NCBI GenBank assembly: GCA_015068035.1
Contig: SVLI01000003.1
Location: 159,229 to 223,228, forward strand
Direction of reading: 5' to 3'
Origin: Oscillospiraceae bacterium
GTDB lineage: Bacteria; Bacillota; Clostridia; Oscillospirales; Oscillospiraceae
DNA length: 64,000 bases
In this document: positions 28,638-36,805 of the stretch, one piece after another
Position numbering within the stretch: position 1 is the stretch's first letter
Layout: each line of letters starts with the position of its first letter
Made by a program: the position numbers and the translations under genes
The notes under the pieces: generated by a model
Told to the model about the DNA's origin: nothing
What the model saw: the letters and a program-made list of their open reading frames with translations, nothing else
The model's database searches: none

Positions 28638-28738
28638 TAAAAATCCTCCTGTTTTCAAAATGAAGATCGTCGCAGCACCGCCTGCTGAGTACCGCATGCA
28701 GTAAATTTAATGATTTTTCACAAATCTAAAATTTGTAC

Positions 28739-28767
28739 TTTACTCCTGCTCTAATATTTGTTAAAAT
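28739..28767 (+). promoter_or_regulatory. Predicted promoter of the UroD-family methyltransferase
   Basis: TTTACT (28739-28744), 17-base spacer, TAAAAT (28762-28767), with an AT-rich upstream region that could act as an UP element. Consistent with high expression of the gene. Confidence 0.6.
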
Positions 28768-28819
28768 ACAAAAAGAATTCAACATTCCCGCGGAAATCAC
28801 ATATAAAGGAGAAATCACG

Positions 28820-29884
28820 ATGGAAAGAATCAAGTTTGATCCGAAAGAGCTGGAGCCCGTAGGTTACACCAGCGGAAGCTCCTACTCTCCCCCGATGCCT
28901 GTTTTTGGGTATCCGATCACCCGCAAGGAAAACTTTGAGCTGATGCTCAAGGGCGAGACGCCCCTGTGGCTGCCCCAGTCGAGCGAAATCTATCTGTTCA
29001 TGCCCGAGTGCGTGCCGGATAACTGGGCCCGCGGCCTAGTCAGCGCCACCCGTCCCGTGGATCGTGAGAAGGATTTCGGCGGCATCGACATGTTCGGCGT
29101 TGAATGGGAATATGTTCCTGCTGTTAACGGCTCTATGGTTCGCCCCGGCAAGCCCTTCGTTGCGGATCTCGATCATTGGGAAGATTATGTCCAAATTCCC
29201 GATTTTGATGCCTGGGACTGGGAAGGCTGCTATGAGGCCTCCAAGGAGAAGCTCACCGAGGGCCGCATGATTAAGGTTTCTGTCCTCTCCGGTCTGTTCG
29301 AGCGTCTGATCTCCTTCATCGACATGACTGACGCTATGGTCTCCCTCGTAGATGAGGATGCACAGCCCGCCGTGCACCGTCTGTTCGACAAGCTTTGCGA
29401 AGTGTACGACAAGCTCTTCGAGAAGTTTGAGACCTACTTCCACCCCGATTTCGTCTGGTTCCATGACGACTGGGGCAGCCAGCGTGCGCCTTTCTTCTCC
29501 GCCAATACCGTGCGTGAGATGATCGCCCCCTACCTCAAGCGCATCGTTGATTCCGCTCACAAGCACGGCATGTACTTTGAGCTGCACTCCTGCGGCCAGG
29601 TCGAGTCCCTTGTTCCCGTCATGATCGAGTGCGGCGTTGATCTCTGGAACGGCCAGGATATGAACGACAAGGTCAAGATGGCGCAGATGTACGGCGACAA
29701 GATCATCGTTGACAGCCACCCCGAGTATCTGTCTGCCGACGCTACCGAGGAAGAGGCTGCTGCCAACATCCAGAAGTATCTGGATAAGTTTGCCGGCCTG
29801 CGCACCTATGCCAACCGCATGGGCGGCCATCCGAAGGATAACGAGCTGATCTACGCGCTCTCCCGCCAGATGCTCAATCCGTAA
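28820..29884 (+). CDS. UroD-family methyltransferase (MtaA/MtbA-like, probably corrinoid-linked)
   Basis: 354 residues with the uroporphyrinogen-decarboxylase barrel fold. It lacks the true HemE N-terminal signature, and has instead FELHSCGQVESL (about residues 250-261), whose His-x-Cys is the zinc-binding type found in methylcobamide methyltransferases. Also VWFHDDWGSQRAPFFS and DLWNGQDMNDKV, typical of the clostridial 'uroporphyrinogen decarboxylase family' group. These act on methyl groups carried by corrinoid proteins in demethylation pathways. Codon use is strongly biased to C-ending codons compared with its neighbours, suggesting high expression. AGGAG lies 7 bases before the ATG. The convergent operon downstream imports and remodels cobamides, fitting a corrinoid role. 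Substrate unknown; no corrinoid protein gene is adjacent. Confidence 0.8.
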   Translation: MERIKFDPKELEPVGYTSGSSYSPPMPVFGYPITRKENFELMLKGETPLWLPQSSEIYLFMPECVPDNWARGLVSATRPVDREKDFGGIDMFGVEWEYVPAVNGSMVRPGKPFVADLDHWEDYVQIPDFDAWDWEGCYEASKEKLTEGRMIKVSVLSGLFERLISFIDMTDAMVSLVDEDAQPAVHRLFDKLCEVYDKLFEKFETYFHPDFVWFHDDWGSQRAPFFSANTVREMIAPYLKRIVDSAHKHGMYFELHSCGQVESLVPVMIECGVDLWNGQDMNDKVKMAQMYGDKIIVDSHPEYLSADATEEEAAANIQKYLDKFAGLRTYANRMGGHPKDNELIYALSRQMLNP

Positions 29885-29910
29885 GCGGATAACAATCTGA
29901 AACACAACAT

Positions 29911-29948
29911 AAAAAACGGCACGACCTTGTTGGTCGTGCCGTTTTTTA
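29911..29948. terminator. Bidirectional terminator between methyltransferase and cob operon
   Basis: A perfect 16-bp stem including AAAAAA and TTTTTT flanks (arms 29911-29926 and 29932-29947, core CGGCACGACC) with a 5-base loop. Equally good on both strands. Confidence 0.93.
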
Positions 29949-29979
29949 TTTAAGTCTTTATCAAACGCGCAAAGGGTCC

Positions 29980-30585
29980 TTATTCCTCTCCGTATCTCGT
30001 AATTCGCCGAAGCTCTTGAAACGTAAATGGCAGGTTATCCTCACCCGGAGCGGTAACGCAGGTATAGCCCTGCAGATTCTTCACGATTGTGTCGTAATAC
30101 GCAACGCGTGGCCGAGCAAAACGTTCAAAAGCCGACATAAGTGTTCCGCCATGCGCAATAAAAACAGTTTCCTGCGCACCTGCGTTTTCTTCCTGCTCAA
30201 CAACTTCGGCAATGCATGCGCAAACGCGACCGGCATATTCCGCCATGGATTCCCCTTCCGGACACTTCCCTGTGCAACCCGTATCCACCCATGCGCGATA
30301 GGCTTCATCGTGCTCCATATCGTCCGCGCTACGTCCCTCAAAAACGCCAAAATCCATCTCCCGCAGTTCGTGCAAAACGATCTGCTCTGCGTTTGGAAAT
30401 AGGATTTTTGCCGTTTCCTGCGTGCGTCTGAGCGAGGAAACAAACACCTTTCGCACCGTCAGACTCGGCCCGATTTCATGCGCAGCCGCCGCGCCTTCTG
30501 CGCTGAGTGGCTCGTCCGTCCGCCCGAGATAGAGACGCTTTGCATTTGCTGCCGTTGTGCCATGGCGCAGCATCCAGATTCTCAC
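29980..30585 (-). CDS. cobC: Histidine phosphatase, probable alpha-ribazole phosphatase CobC
   Basis: 201 residues. Catalytic RHG motif at the start (WMLRHGTTAANAKRLYLGRTDEPLS), internal VSSLRRTQETAKILFP with the second Arg, and late FIAHGGTLMSAFERFA with the second His. The position at the end of the cobT-cobU-cobS cluster supports a role in removing phosphate from alpha-ribazole-5'-phosphate or cobalamin-5'-phosphate. The GTG at 30585 is chosen because GGGGG lies 6 bases upstream and it overlaps the previous stop by 4 bases. Generic phosphoglycerate mutase-like phosphatase is the fallback. Confidence 0.85.
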   Translation of the reverse strand: MRIWMLRHGTTAANAKRLYLGRTDEPLSAEGAAAAHEIGPSLTVRKVFVSSLRRTQETAKILFPNAEQIVLHELREMDFGVFEGRSADDMEHDEAYRAWVDTGCTGKCPEGESMAEYAGRVCACIAEVVEQEENAGAQETVFIAHGGTLMSAFERFARPRVAYYDTIVKNLQGYTCVTAPGEDNLPFTFQELRRITRYGEE

Positions 30586-30935
30586 GGCAAATCCCCCTTG
30601 ATCGCCATCGGAATTCCGCAAACGAGCCGAACAACCGCATCAGCCCGCTGCGCCAGCTGATTGCAAAGTCTGCCCGTGCGCTCGCGCCCAAGGCGGACTT
30701 TTGTATCTGTCGGGATCACGCCGCTGCCGACCTCTGCGCAGATAACAATCTCTTTTGTGCAAAGCGGCTCAAGCAGCGCATCCGCTGCGTCCGGATCCTC
30801 AAAGACAAGCTTTTCCACATGACAGATCGCGCGGCGATCATCCAGAATGCCGTCAGCAATATCCTCAGGAGCATAGCCAAGCGTCTGCACATAGCTGCGC
30901 TTACCCGCGCCATCTGCGCCAACAATCAAAATCAT
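30582..30935 (-). CDS. Short CobU-like P-loop protein
   Basis: 117 residues. P-loop GADGAGKRSY (residues 6-15), then the CobU-type block EVGSGVIPTD (about 68-77), LGRERTGRLCNQLAQRADAVVRLV (82-105) and CGIP...KGDL at the end. Compared with normal CobU (about 175-185 residues) it lacks the middle part with the His that is guanylylated and the HRxRR segment. Kinase activity on adenosylcobinamide might survive; guanylyltransferase should not. The gene overlaps both neighbours by 4 bases (cobS stop, cobC start), so it is an intact operon member, not debris. A full-length CobU is encoded two genes upstream. Confidence 0.75.
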   Translation of the reverse strand: MILIVGADGAGKRSYVQTLGYAPEDIADGILDDRRAICHVEKLVFEDPDAADALLEPLCTKEIVICAEVGSGVIPTDTKVRLGRERTGRLCNQLAQRADAVVRLVCGIPMAIKGDLP

Positions 30936-31708
30936 AACCCCAACAACCTTTCCGAAACCACCACGCCAAGCAGCAAAAACAGTTCACTCGCGGTGATGAG
31001 ATATCCGGCGATATCACCGGACATGCCGCCGAACTGCCGGCGGGACATAAAATACGTATAGACAAGGCAGAGCATAGAAATCAGCAGAGAAATCCCTGCA
31101 GCAAGCAGCGATATAAACGCCATCCCGATCAAACAGAGCGCGATCCATACAAGCAGAATAACTGCGCTTCCTTTTTTCTCTGCTGCGCCACGAAAGGTTG
31201 CGAGCAGCCCCGTCTCTCCGGAGCCGGGAAAACTCACAGAAGCCAGCGCACCGATGCCTCTGGCAAGAATGTGCGTAATGCCAAGCAGCAAGATGGCTTC
31301 TGTCGTTTGGCTAAGCTCCGAACCGATTGCAGCATAGAGCAGAAACCAGGCAACAAGATAGATGATCGCAAAAGCGCCCGTGTGCGAATCCTTCAAAATC
31401 TCACGTTTTCTCTGCGGCTCCGCGTGACTGGAAAGAGCATCTGCCGTGTCGGCAAAACCGTCTAAATGCACAGCGCCGGAAAGAAGCACGGGCAGCACCG
31501 TCACGCCTGCGGCATAGATCAAATCTCCAAAATCAAGCGCGCGGCAGATCAGCAGCCAGAGCCAAAGCACAAGGGCAATCACGATGCCAACGAAAGGCAG
31601 GCAGCAGAGCATATAGCGCATATTCTCTTTCTTCCAGTCCAAACGAGGCATGGGGATGATGGAAAACATGGCAAAGCTCATGCCGAGCGAGGATAAAAAG
31701 GTTTTCAT
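30932..31708 (-). CDS. cobS: Adenosylcobinamide-GDP ribazoletransferase (cobalamin synthase) CobS
   Basis: A 258-residue membrane enzyme that joins AdoCbi-GDP to alpha-ribazole. Conserved SMFSIIPMPR-like start (FAMFSIIPMPRLDW, residues 10-23) and the metal-binding motif HLDGFADTADAL (about 80-91), then KDSHTGAFAI (about 105). About 6-7 hydrophobic segments. ATG at 31708 overlaps the cobU stop (ATATGA); AGGGGAG precedes it. The upstream extension is not needed. Confidence 0.94.
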   Translation of the reverse strand: MKTFLSSLGMSFAMFSIIPMPRLDWKKENMRYMLCCLPFVGIVIALVLWLWLLICRALDFGDLIYAAGVTVLPVLLSGAVHLDGFADTADALSSHAEPQRKREILKDSHTGAFAIIYLVAWFLLYAAIGSELSQTTEAILLLGITHILARGIGALASVSFPGSGETGLLATFRGAAEKKGSAVILLVWIALCLIGMAFISLLAAGISLLISMLCLVYTYFMSRRQFGGMSGDIAGYLITASELFLLLGVVVSERLLGL

Positions 31709-32229
31709 ATCGGCAACTCCCCTTTCAGCACGATCGGAATGCCGCACACCAGCTCAGCCACCACATCTGACTGCGCGGCGAGAGAGGCGTTGATTCGCCC
31801 CATTACGCGGATATATTCCTTGACACTCTCCGGATAATCCCCGTCATCGCTGCCCACATCGTTGGTCACAACAACCAGGTGATCGCTCTGTCTGCGCAGC
31901 GCCGCAACACCCGCCATCACACGGTCATACGGATCGGATACATTACCCATATCGTCATACATCTCGTTTGCTGTGAGGTTGCAGATGCACTCGAGTAATA
32001 CGGTGCCGCGCTGCGGCAGGACGAGATTTTCCACATCCGTATAGCGCTCAAAGGTCTCAAAACCTTTGCCCCGACGGAGAATGCGATGCCGGGCGATCTT
32101 CGCCTCACTTCCCTCCCCAAAGGGCCGCATGGCTGCGATATACCAGCGAGGAGATGGAAACTGCACGCACAGTTTTTCGGCAAAAGAGCTTTTTCCGCAG
32201 CCGGAGCCGCCGGTCAGAATGATCATCAT
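31705..32229 (-). CDS. cobU: Adenosylcobinamide kinase / adenosylcobinamide-phosphate guanylyltransferase CobU
   Basis: 174 residues. P-loop TGGSGCGKSSFAEKL (about 6-20), the ARHRILRRGKGFETFERYTDVE block with the guanylylated His (about 47-68), VTNDVGSDDGDYP, and the terminal LVCGIPIVLKGELP. It phosphorylates cobinamide and converts it to AdoCbi-GDP. An unusual point is VGSDDGD in place of the common EVGxGxVP loop. GGAGGGGGAT precedes the ATG, whose bases overlap the cobT stop. Confidence 0.9.
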   Translation of the reverse strand: MMIILTGGSGCGKSSFAEKLCVQFPSPRWYIAAMRPFGEGSEAKIARHRILRRGKGFETFERYTDVENLVLPQRGTVLLECICNLTANEMYDDMGNVSDPYDRVMAGVAALRRQSDHLVVVTNDVGSDDGDYPESVKEYIRVMGRINASLAAQSDVVAELVCGIPIVLKGELPI

Positions 32230-33320
32230 CGTATATCCCCCTCCTGCAGCTCATATTGCTCAATGCCGCTCTCCCGAAAGGCAGCAGCATCGTGATAGAC
32301 AGAGAGGGCAAGATCCAAAAGCGGAATCAGGCAAACCGCGCCCGTTCCCTCGCCAAGTTTCAAATCTGCAAAAATGGAAGCGCGCAGGCCAAGCTCGTTA
32401 AGAATCATCTGTGCCGCCGGTTCGGCAGAACAATGGCTTGCCAGCATGGCGCAGTTGGCATTCGGGCAAAGACGATAAGCAATCAATGCCGCGATGGAGC
32501 TGATCAGCCCGTCAATCAAAACAGGCACACGGTAAAGCGCGCCGCCAAGGAAAATGCCCGTCATGCCAGCGATATCAAACCCTCCGAGCTTGTGCAGCAC
32601 GTCCAGCGCGTCATCCGCATTGGGTTTGTTAACCTCCACCGCCTGTGCGATCACCGCTTTTTTGCGCAGAAGTCCGGCATCCGAAAGTCCCGCGCCACGG
32701 CCGGTGACGGTTTCAACCGGAAGATTCAGCAAAACGGAAGCAACGGCGCTTGACGTCGTTGTGTTCCCGATGCCCATCTCACCCGTTGCGATAAGCTCGA
32801 CGCCATCTTCCTTGCACTCGCGGACAAGCTCTATGCCGCAAAGGATGGCCTCAAGCGCCTGCTGCCGCGTCATCGCTTCTTCCACCGCGATATTGCCTGT
32901 GCCGCGCGCGATGTGACAGTCCCGCACACCGGGAACAGCGCTGAGCATCCCCATATCAACGGGGATAACCTCCGCGCGGGCCGCTCTTGCCATGTTGCAA
33001 ACGCTCGTGGTGCCACGCAGCAGCTCACCCGCCACCGCAGCAGTGATGGAAGCATCCGACTGTGTGACACCCTCGCAGACAACGCCGTTATCTGCACAGA
33101 GCACAAGCACCGCCCGTTTGTCGATGTGTACGTCCACATTTCCCGTAAGCGCCGCGATGCGGGAAACAAGCGTTTCCAGCAGCCCAAGTCCACGCAGCGG
33201 CTTGGAAATTCCATCCCAATGCGCCTGCGCTTCGGCAAATACAGTCTCATCCGCCGGCTTAATCCGTTCAAGCAGCTCCGACAGTTTCAATTCCAAAGGA
33301 TTCTTCTCCGAGAGATTCAT
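32226..33320 (-). CDS. cobT: Nicotinate-nucleotide--dimethylbenzimidazole phosphoribosyltransferase CobT
   Basis: A 364-residue enzyme that activates the lower-ligand base to an alpha-riboside phosphate. Conserved: LCADNGVVCEGVTQSDASIT (about 78-97), TGEMGIGNTTTSSAV (about 165), GRGAGLSDAGL, GFDIAGMTG and the catalytic Glu in KLGEGTGAV (about 322-330). ATG at 33320 is chosen because GGAGG lies 8 bases before; the frame's TTG at 33335 contains that site. With CobU, CobS and CobC the pathway for loop assembly is present. Confidence 0.95.
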   Translation of the reverse strand: MNLSEKNPLELKLSELLERIKPADETVFAEAQAHWDGISKPLRGLGLLETLVSRIAALTGNVDVHIDKRAVLVLCADNGVVCEGVTQSDASITAAVAGELLRGTTSVCNMARAARAEVIPVDMGMLSAVPGVRDCHIARGTGNIAVEEAMTRQQALEAILCGIELVRECKEDGVELIATGEMGIGNTTTSSAVASVLLNLPVETVTGRGAGLSDAGLLRKKAVIAQAVEVNKPNADDALDVLHKLGGFDIAGMTGIFLGGALYRVPVLIDGLISSIAALIAYRLCPNANCAMLASHCSAEPAAQMILNELGLRASIFADLKLGEGTGAVCLIPLLDLALSVYHDAAAFRESGIEQYELQEGDIR

Positions 33321-33341
33321 GCTTTGCGCCTCCAACGCCTG

Positions 33342-34097
33342 TTATTCCCACTGGGAAAGGAGCATCCGCATCCACGCGGAGACCTCCATATCATAAACCG
33401 AGTCAAGCTTTTCCGGACAGATAACCTCGTCCACAGTTCCCCAAGCCACGCGCTCGCCATGATGCATCAAAACAGCGTGGCTGCCGAAGGCCTTGGCGAG
33501 TGAAAGATCGTGCACGACAGAAACGACGGCCCGTCCCGGCTTTTTCAGCCAGTCGGAAATCAGTTCAAACACCTGTTTTTGATAGACAAGATCCAGATGA
33601 TTCGTCGGCTCGTCGAGCAAAAGCAAATTTGGCTGCTGCGCAAGCACCTGCGCAAGGAAAGTGCGCTGCAGTTCACCTCCCGAAAGCGTCAGAACGCTCT
33701 GCTTGCGCAGTGAGGAAAGCCCCGTTACAGCGAGCGCTTCTTCCACAGCATCTTCGTCCTCCTGCCGTCTGCCGCCAAGCAGACCTCCGGAGTGTGCATA
33801 GCGTCCGAGCCGGACGACCTCCTCCACTGTGAAAGAATAGCTGACATAATGGTTCTGAGAAAGCACAGCAACGCGTTTGGCGCGTTCCGTGGCTTTATAA
33901 TCGCGAATGCTGCGACCCTCAAGCAAAATTTCCCCACTATAGGGAAAAGCCTGCGTGATCGCACCGAGCGCAGTTGTTTTGCCCGCGCCGTTTGGGCCAA
34001 CAATCATCAACCACTGGCCTTCTTCCACTTTGCAGTTGAGGCCGCTCACAATCGTCGTTTTCCCAAACTGAACACGCAAATCCCGAATTTCCAGCAT
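33342..34097 (-). CDS. btuD: ABC transporter ATPase for corrinoid (or siderophore) import, BtuD/FecE type
   Basis: 251 residues. Walker A GPNGAGKTTALGAI (about 38-51), Q-loop SQNHYVSYSF, signature LSGGELQRTFLAQ (about 137-149), Walker B LLLLDEPTNHLDL and the switch His in SVVHDLSLAK. The reading frame is open far upstream, but ATG at 34097, just after the permease stop at 34100, is the only sensible start. Cobalamin is inferred as substrate from the riboswitch and cob genes. Confidence 0.92.
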   Translation of the reverse strand: MLEIRDLRVQFGKTTIVSGLNCKVEEGQWLMIVGPNGAGKTTALGAITQAFPYSGEILLEGRSIRDYKATERAKRVAVLSQNHYVSYSFTVEEVVRLGRYAHSGGLLGGRRQEDEDAVEEALAVTGLSSLRKQSVLTLSGGELQRTFLAQVLAQQPNLLLLDEPTNHLDLVYQKQVFELISDWLKKPGRAVVSVVHDLSLAKAFGSHAVLMHHGERVAWGTVDEVICPEKLDSVYDMEVSAWMRMLLSQWE

Positions 34098-34099
34098 GT

Positions 34100-35131
34100 T
34101 TAGCGCCCCTTCCTTGCGTTGCAGAAGATCACAACAAACACCACAGCGCCAATGATGCTGGTCACAACGCCGATGGGCAGCTCCTGCGGACGGAAAATCA
34201 CGCGCGCAGCAAGGTCGGCAAGCAGCAGAAAAATTGCCCCGCCAAACAGGCAGGCCGGGATAAGCCGCTTCTGATTCGGTCCGACAAGCATTCGCAGCAT
34301 ATGCGGCGTGACAAGGCCGACAAAACCGATCGTACCGCCGACGGAGACGCAAACGCCAATCAGTACCGAAACTGTGATAAGCACCATAAGCTTTGTTCTT
34401 TTGACATTCACGCCGATGTTGCGGGCGTTTTCCTCACCGACAGCAAAAGCGTTTAACTCCCGCGCATGGCAGCGCAGAATAATGGCACAAATAACCAGCA
34501 CACTACCGAGCAGAATCGCGTTCTGATAGCTTGCGCCGTTGAGCGAGCCCATTGTCCAAAATGTGATGTTCTGAATGCGCTCCGGCGAAAAGGTGATCAC
34601 AACGCTGATGCCGCTGGAAGCAAACATGGAAAAGATCACGCCAATAAGTATAATCGTGTTTGTTGAGAGAGAATTATCCAGCCGACTGGACAAGCCCAGA
34701 ATAATCAAAAGCGAAACAAGCGCAAAAACAGACGCCATCACAACCGTGCCTGCAAAGGGCAGCGACGCAAAATTGATGCCAAAGGCGATCGCAAGCGCAG
34801 CGCCAAGGGATGCACCCGACGAAACACCGAGCGTAGTTCCGTCAGCCAGCGGGTTTTTCAGCAGTCCCTGCATTGTGCCGCCGCAAACGGAAAGTGCAGC
34901 GCCGGAAAAGGCAACGCACAGAACGCGCGGCACGCGGGAACTGAGAATGATAGAGCTGGAGAGTGCATCTTCCGCCGGCTTTCCGATGATCGCGCCCCAA
35001 AGCACGCGAAGCGTCTCTCCCAAGGGGAGATCAACACTGCCCACACAAATGCACAGAATCAGCGCAGCAATCAGCGCAGCGCCAAAGAGCAGCAAATCCC
35101 GAAAGCGGAACGACTCCTTATGTGCTTTCAT
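34100..35131 (-). CDS. btuC: FecCD-family permease for corrinoid import, BtuC type
   Basis: 343 residues with about 9-10 membrane helices. Family marks: RVPRVLCVAFSGAALSVCGGTMQGLLKNPLADGTTLGVSSGASLGAA (shown as the family's long conserved block, residues 63-110 region), and FVGLVTPHMLRML (about 275), the loop that contacts the ATPase. It pairs with the ATPase and binding protein on either side to form a type II importer. Confidence 0.93.
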   Translation of the reverse strand: MKAHKESFRFRDLLLFGAALIAALILCICVGSVDLPLGETLRVLWGAIIGKPAEDALSSSIILSSRVPRVLCVAFSGAALSVCGGTMQGLLKNPLADGTTLGVSSGASLGAALAIAFGINFASLPFAGTVVMASVFALVSLLIILGLSSRLDNSLSTNTIILIGVIFSMFASSGISVVITFSPERIQNITFWTMGSLNGASYQNAILLGSVLVICAIILRCHARELNAFAVGEENARNIGVNVKRTKLMVLITVSVLIGVCVSVGGTIGFVGLVTPHMLRMLVGPNQKRLIPACLFGGAIFLLLADLAARVIFRPQELPIGVVTSIIGAVVFVVIFCNARKGR

Positions 35132-35197
35132 GGCCTAAAACCTCCGAAACGCCGGAGCGCAGCAAGGCTGCACTCCGGCTCATGTGTAAATTTCAAA

Positions 35198-36145
35198 TCA
35201 ATGCGCTGCAACGAAATCATACAGCGCCTGCGCACCGTCCACCAGGCGCGGGCCAGGTCGGGTAAGCTCATCATTTTGCAGATTCAACACCGCTTCATTT
35301 TTCACAGCGCTGACGTTTTCCCAGCCCGTGCGTCCGAGGATTTCTTCCGTCGGTGTCGGCCCCTCACCAAAGTACATTGTGTTTGAAACAATGACATCCG
35401 GATTGCGCAGGAGCACCTGTTCTTCGCTGATCATGCCCCAACCGTCAACCTCGGCAAAACAGTTTTCCAATCCAAGGATTTCAGCAATCTCGTTCATAAA
35501 GGTGTTCTTGCCCGCGGTCCAAAGTCCCCACTCCAGCGGCGAAACTTCAAAATACACGGACTTCTCGCCATTAAAGCCCTTTTCCGCAAGTTCGGCAAGG
35601 TCACTCTTCATCCCGTCGGAGAGTTCCTTTGCCTCCGCTTCCTTTCCGAGCAGAATGCCAATCATTTCGATGCACTCATATACGCCCTCCAGCGTGTCGG
35701 CGTTGCTCAGCACAACGGTGATACCTGCCTGCTCAATCTGTCCGACCTGCTCCTGGGACTGGTCCATCGAGCTCATGAGCAGCACATCCGGCTGCAAAGC
35801 CATGACCTGCTCAATGTTCGTTTCATAGCCGGACTGAACGGACGGCACCTCCAGCACCTCGGCCGGATAGTTGCAATACTCACCGCGTCCTACAACAAGT
35901 TCTCCTGCGCCGAGGGCATAGACGATCTCACAGTCCGCTGCCGTGAGCACGGCGAGCCGCTCAACCGGCGCGTCCAGATGGATCTCGCGTCCGAGCATAT
36001 CCGTGAAGTGGATGCCGGTTTCTTCCGTTTTGCCGCCATCTGCGCTTGGATCGGGTTCTTTTTGTGCACTGGTGCCACAGCCCGCAAAGCAGGCAAGCAA
36101 CAGACAGGCAACAAGCAGGATGCAACAGGATTTGATGTTTTTCAT
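35198..36145 (-). CDS. btuF: Corrinoid ABC transporter substrate-binding lipoprotein, BtuF type
   Basis: 315 residues from ATG at 36145. Signal peptide with lipobox LACFAGC (Cys about residue 23), then the periplasmic-binding fold: MLGREIHLDAPVERLAVL, GRGEYCNYPAEVLEVPSVQ, and the class III signature VLLMSSM plus VVLSNADTLEGVYE. GGGGG lies about 10 bases before the ATG. The frame is open upstream through the riboswitch, but that part is leader RNA. First gene of the operon, directly after the riboswitch terminator. Confidence 0.92.
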   Translation of the reverse strand: MKNIKSCCILLVACLLLACFAGCGTSAQKEPDPSADGGKTEETGIHFTDMLGREIHLDAPVERLAVLTAADCEIVYALGAGELVVGRGEYCNYPAEVLEVPSVQSGYETNIEQVMALQPDVLLMSSMDQSQEQVGQIEQAGITVVLSNADTLEGVYECIEMIGILLGKEAEAKELSDGMKSDLAELAEKGFNGEKSVYFEVSPLEWGLWTAGKNTFMNEIAEILGLENCFAEVDGWGMISEEQVLLRNPDVIVSNTMYFGEGPTPTEEILGRTGWENVSAVKNEAVLNLQNDELTRPGPRLVDGAQALYDFVAAH

Positions 36146-36189
36146 TGGTGGTTTCCCCCTTAAAATATTTTTTACCGAACAGAGGGAAA

Positions 36190-36220
36190 CAAAAAAGCTC
36201 CCCAAGTCTGAGGAGCAAGT
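36190..36220 (-). terminator. Intrinsic terminator of the cobalamin riboswitch
   Basis: On the minus strand GCTCCTCAGACTTGGGGAGC (36216-36197) forms a short hairpin followed by TTTTTTGTTT. It lies between the aptamer and btuF, so it is the expression platform that should end transcription when cobalamin is bound. Confidence 0.85.
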
Positions 36221-36284
36221 AGATAACAAATAACCATAACGGCCCATCCTGTTTAGGCCGCTACCTGTTCCCAGCAGATACACA

Positions 36285-36446
36285 CACGTCAGGTCTCCCG
36301 GCTCTGTATCATCCTACTCAGACGTCTTCCCATCTTTCGACAGTGACTTAATGTCCTTTCGTCCACATTACGGTTACTGGGTTAGCTCGGAACTCTCATC
36401 CGATTCCCTCAAAGGTGTTGTTCACACAACGCATGCGCTATTCGGT
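36285..36446 (-). promoter_or_regulatory. Cobalamin riboswitch aptamer
   Basis: The minus-strand leader contains the class I/II cobalamin consensus in order: GGGAATC followed by GATGAGAGTTCCGAGCTAACCC, then AGTAACCGTAATGTGGACG, the conserved GTCACTGTCGAAAGATGGGAAG, then GATGATACAGAGCCGGGAGACCTG (split here across neighbouring blocks of the B12 box). It starts at the predicted transcription start and is followed by a terminator, then btuF. It should repress the uptake and salvage operon when cobamide is plentiful. Confidence 0.93.
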
Positions 36447-36453
36447 TTACTTT

Positions 36454-36482
36454 AGGATACTACAGTATTTTCAATAATGCAA
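36454..36482 (-). promoter_or_regulatory. Predicted promoter of the cobalamin operon
   Basis: Minus-strand TTGCAT (36477-36482), 17-base spacer, TATCCT (36454-36459), placing the start near 36446 at the edge of the riboswitch. Confidence 0.7.
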
Positions 36483-36670
36483 CAATTTTTTGTTTTATGA
36501 TGCCATAACCACATTCTGTTTTCTCTTACGCGAATACGCATTAAGGCGTGTTCTTATGCTGCGTCTCCCGAAACAACACTGATAACTTACAGACGAGGCG
36601 AACCAACTTCAGAACGGGGAATCGGGAATTGCACTTCCCTTCCGCCGGAAGCGTGGCTTTCGGTTTTCTC

Positions 36671-36709
36671 GGGAAAAGAAAGAGACGGACGCAAGCTGCG
36701 CCCGCCTCT
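36671..36709 (-). terminator. Terminator of putP
   Basis: On the minus strand arms 36709-36697 and 36693-36681 pair over 13 positions, two as G-U wobbles, with a 3-base loop, followed by TTCTTTTCCC. The wobbles pair only on this strand, which assigns direction. The rest of 36483-36670 holds no gene I can support; a 67-codon plus-strand frame there lacks a ribosome site and family match. Confidence 0.78.
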
Positions 36710-36805
36710 CCTTTGGGAAAATCACAAGGAAAATCAAACTGTTCAATATAAGTTATTCAACTTAGCATTCGCTGTGGATACACTTTCCGTGACACCGGTG
36801 GACAA

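Noticed and set aside
36548..36751. 67-codon plus-strand frame downstream of putP
   Set aside because: Overlaps the putP terminator and lacks a ribosome site.
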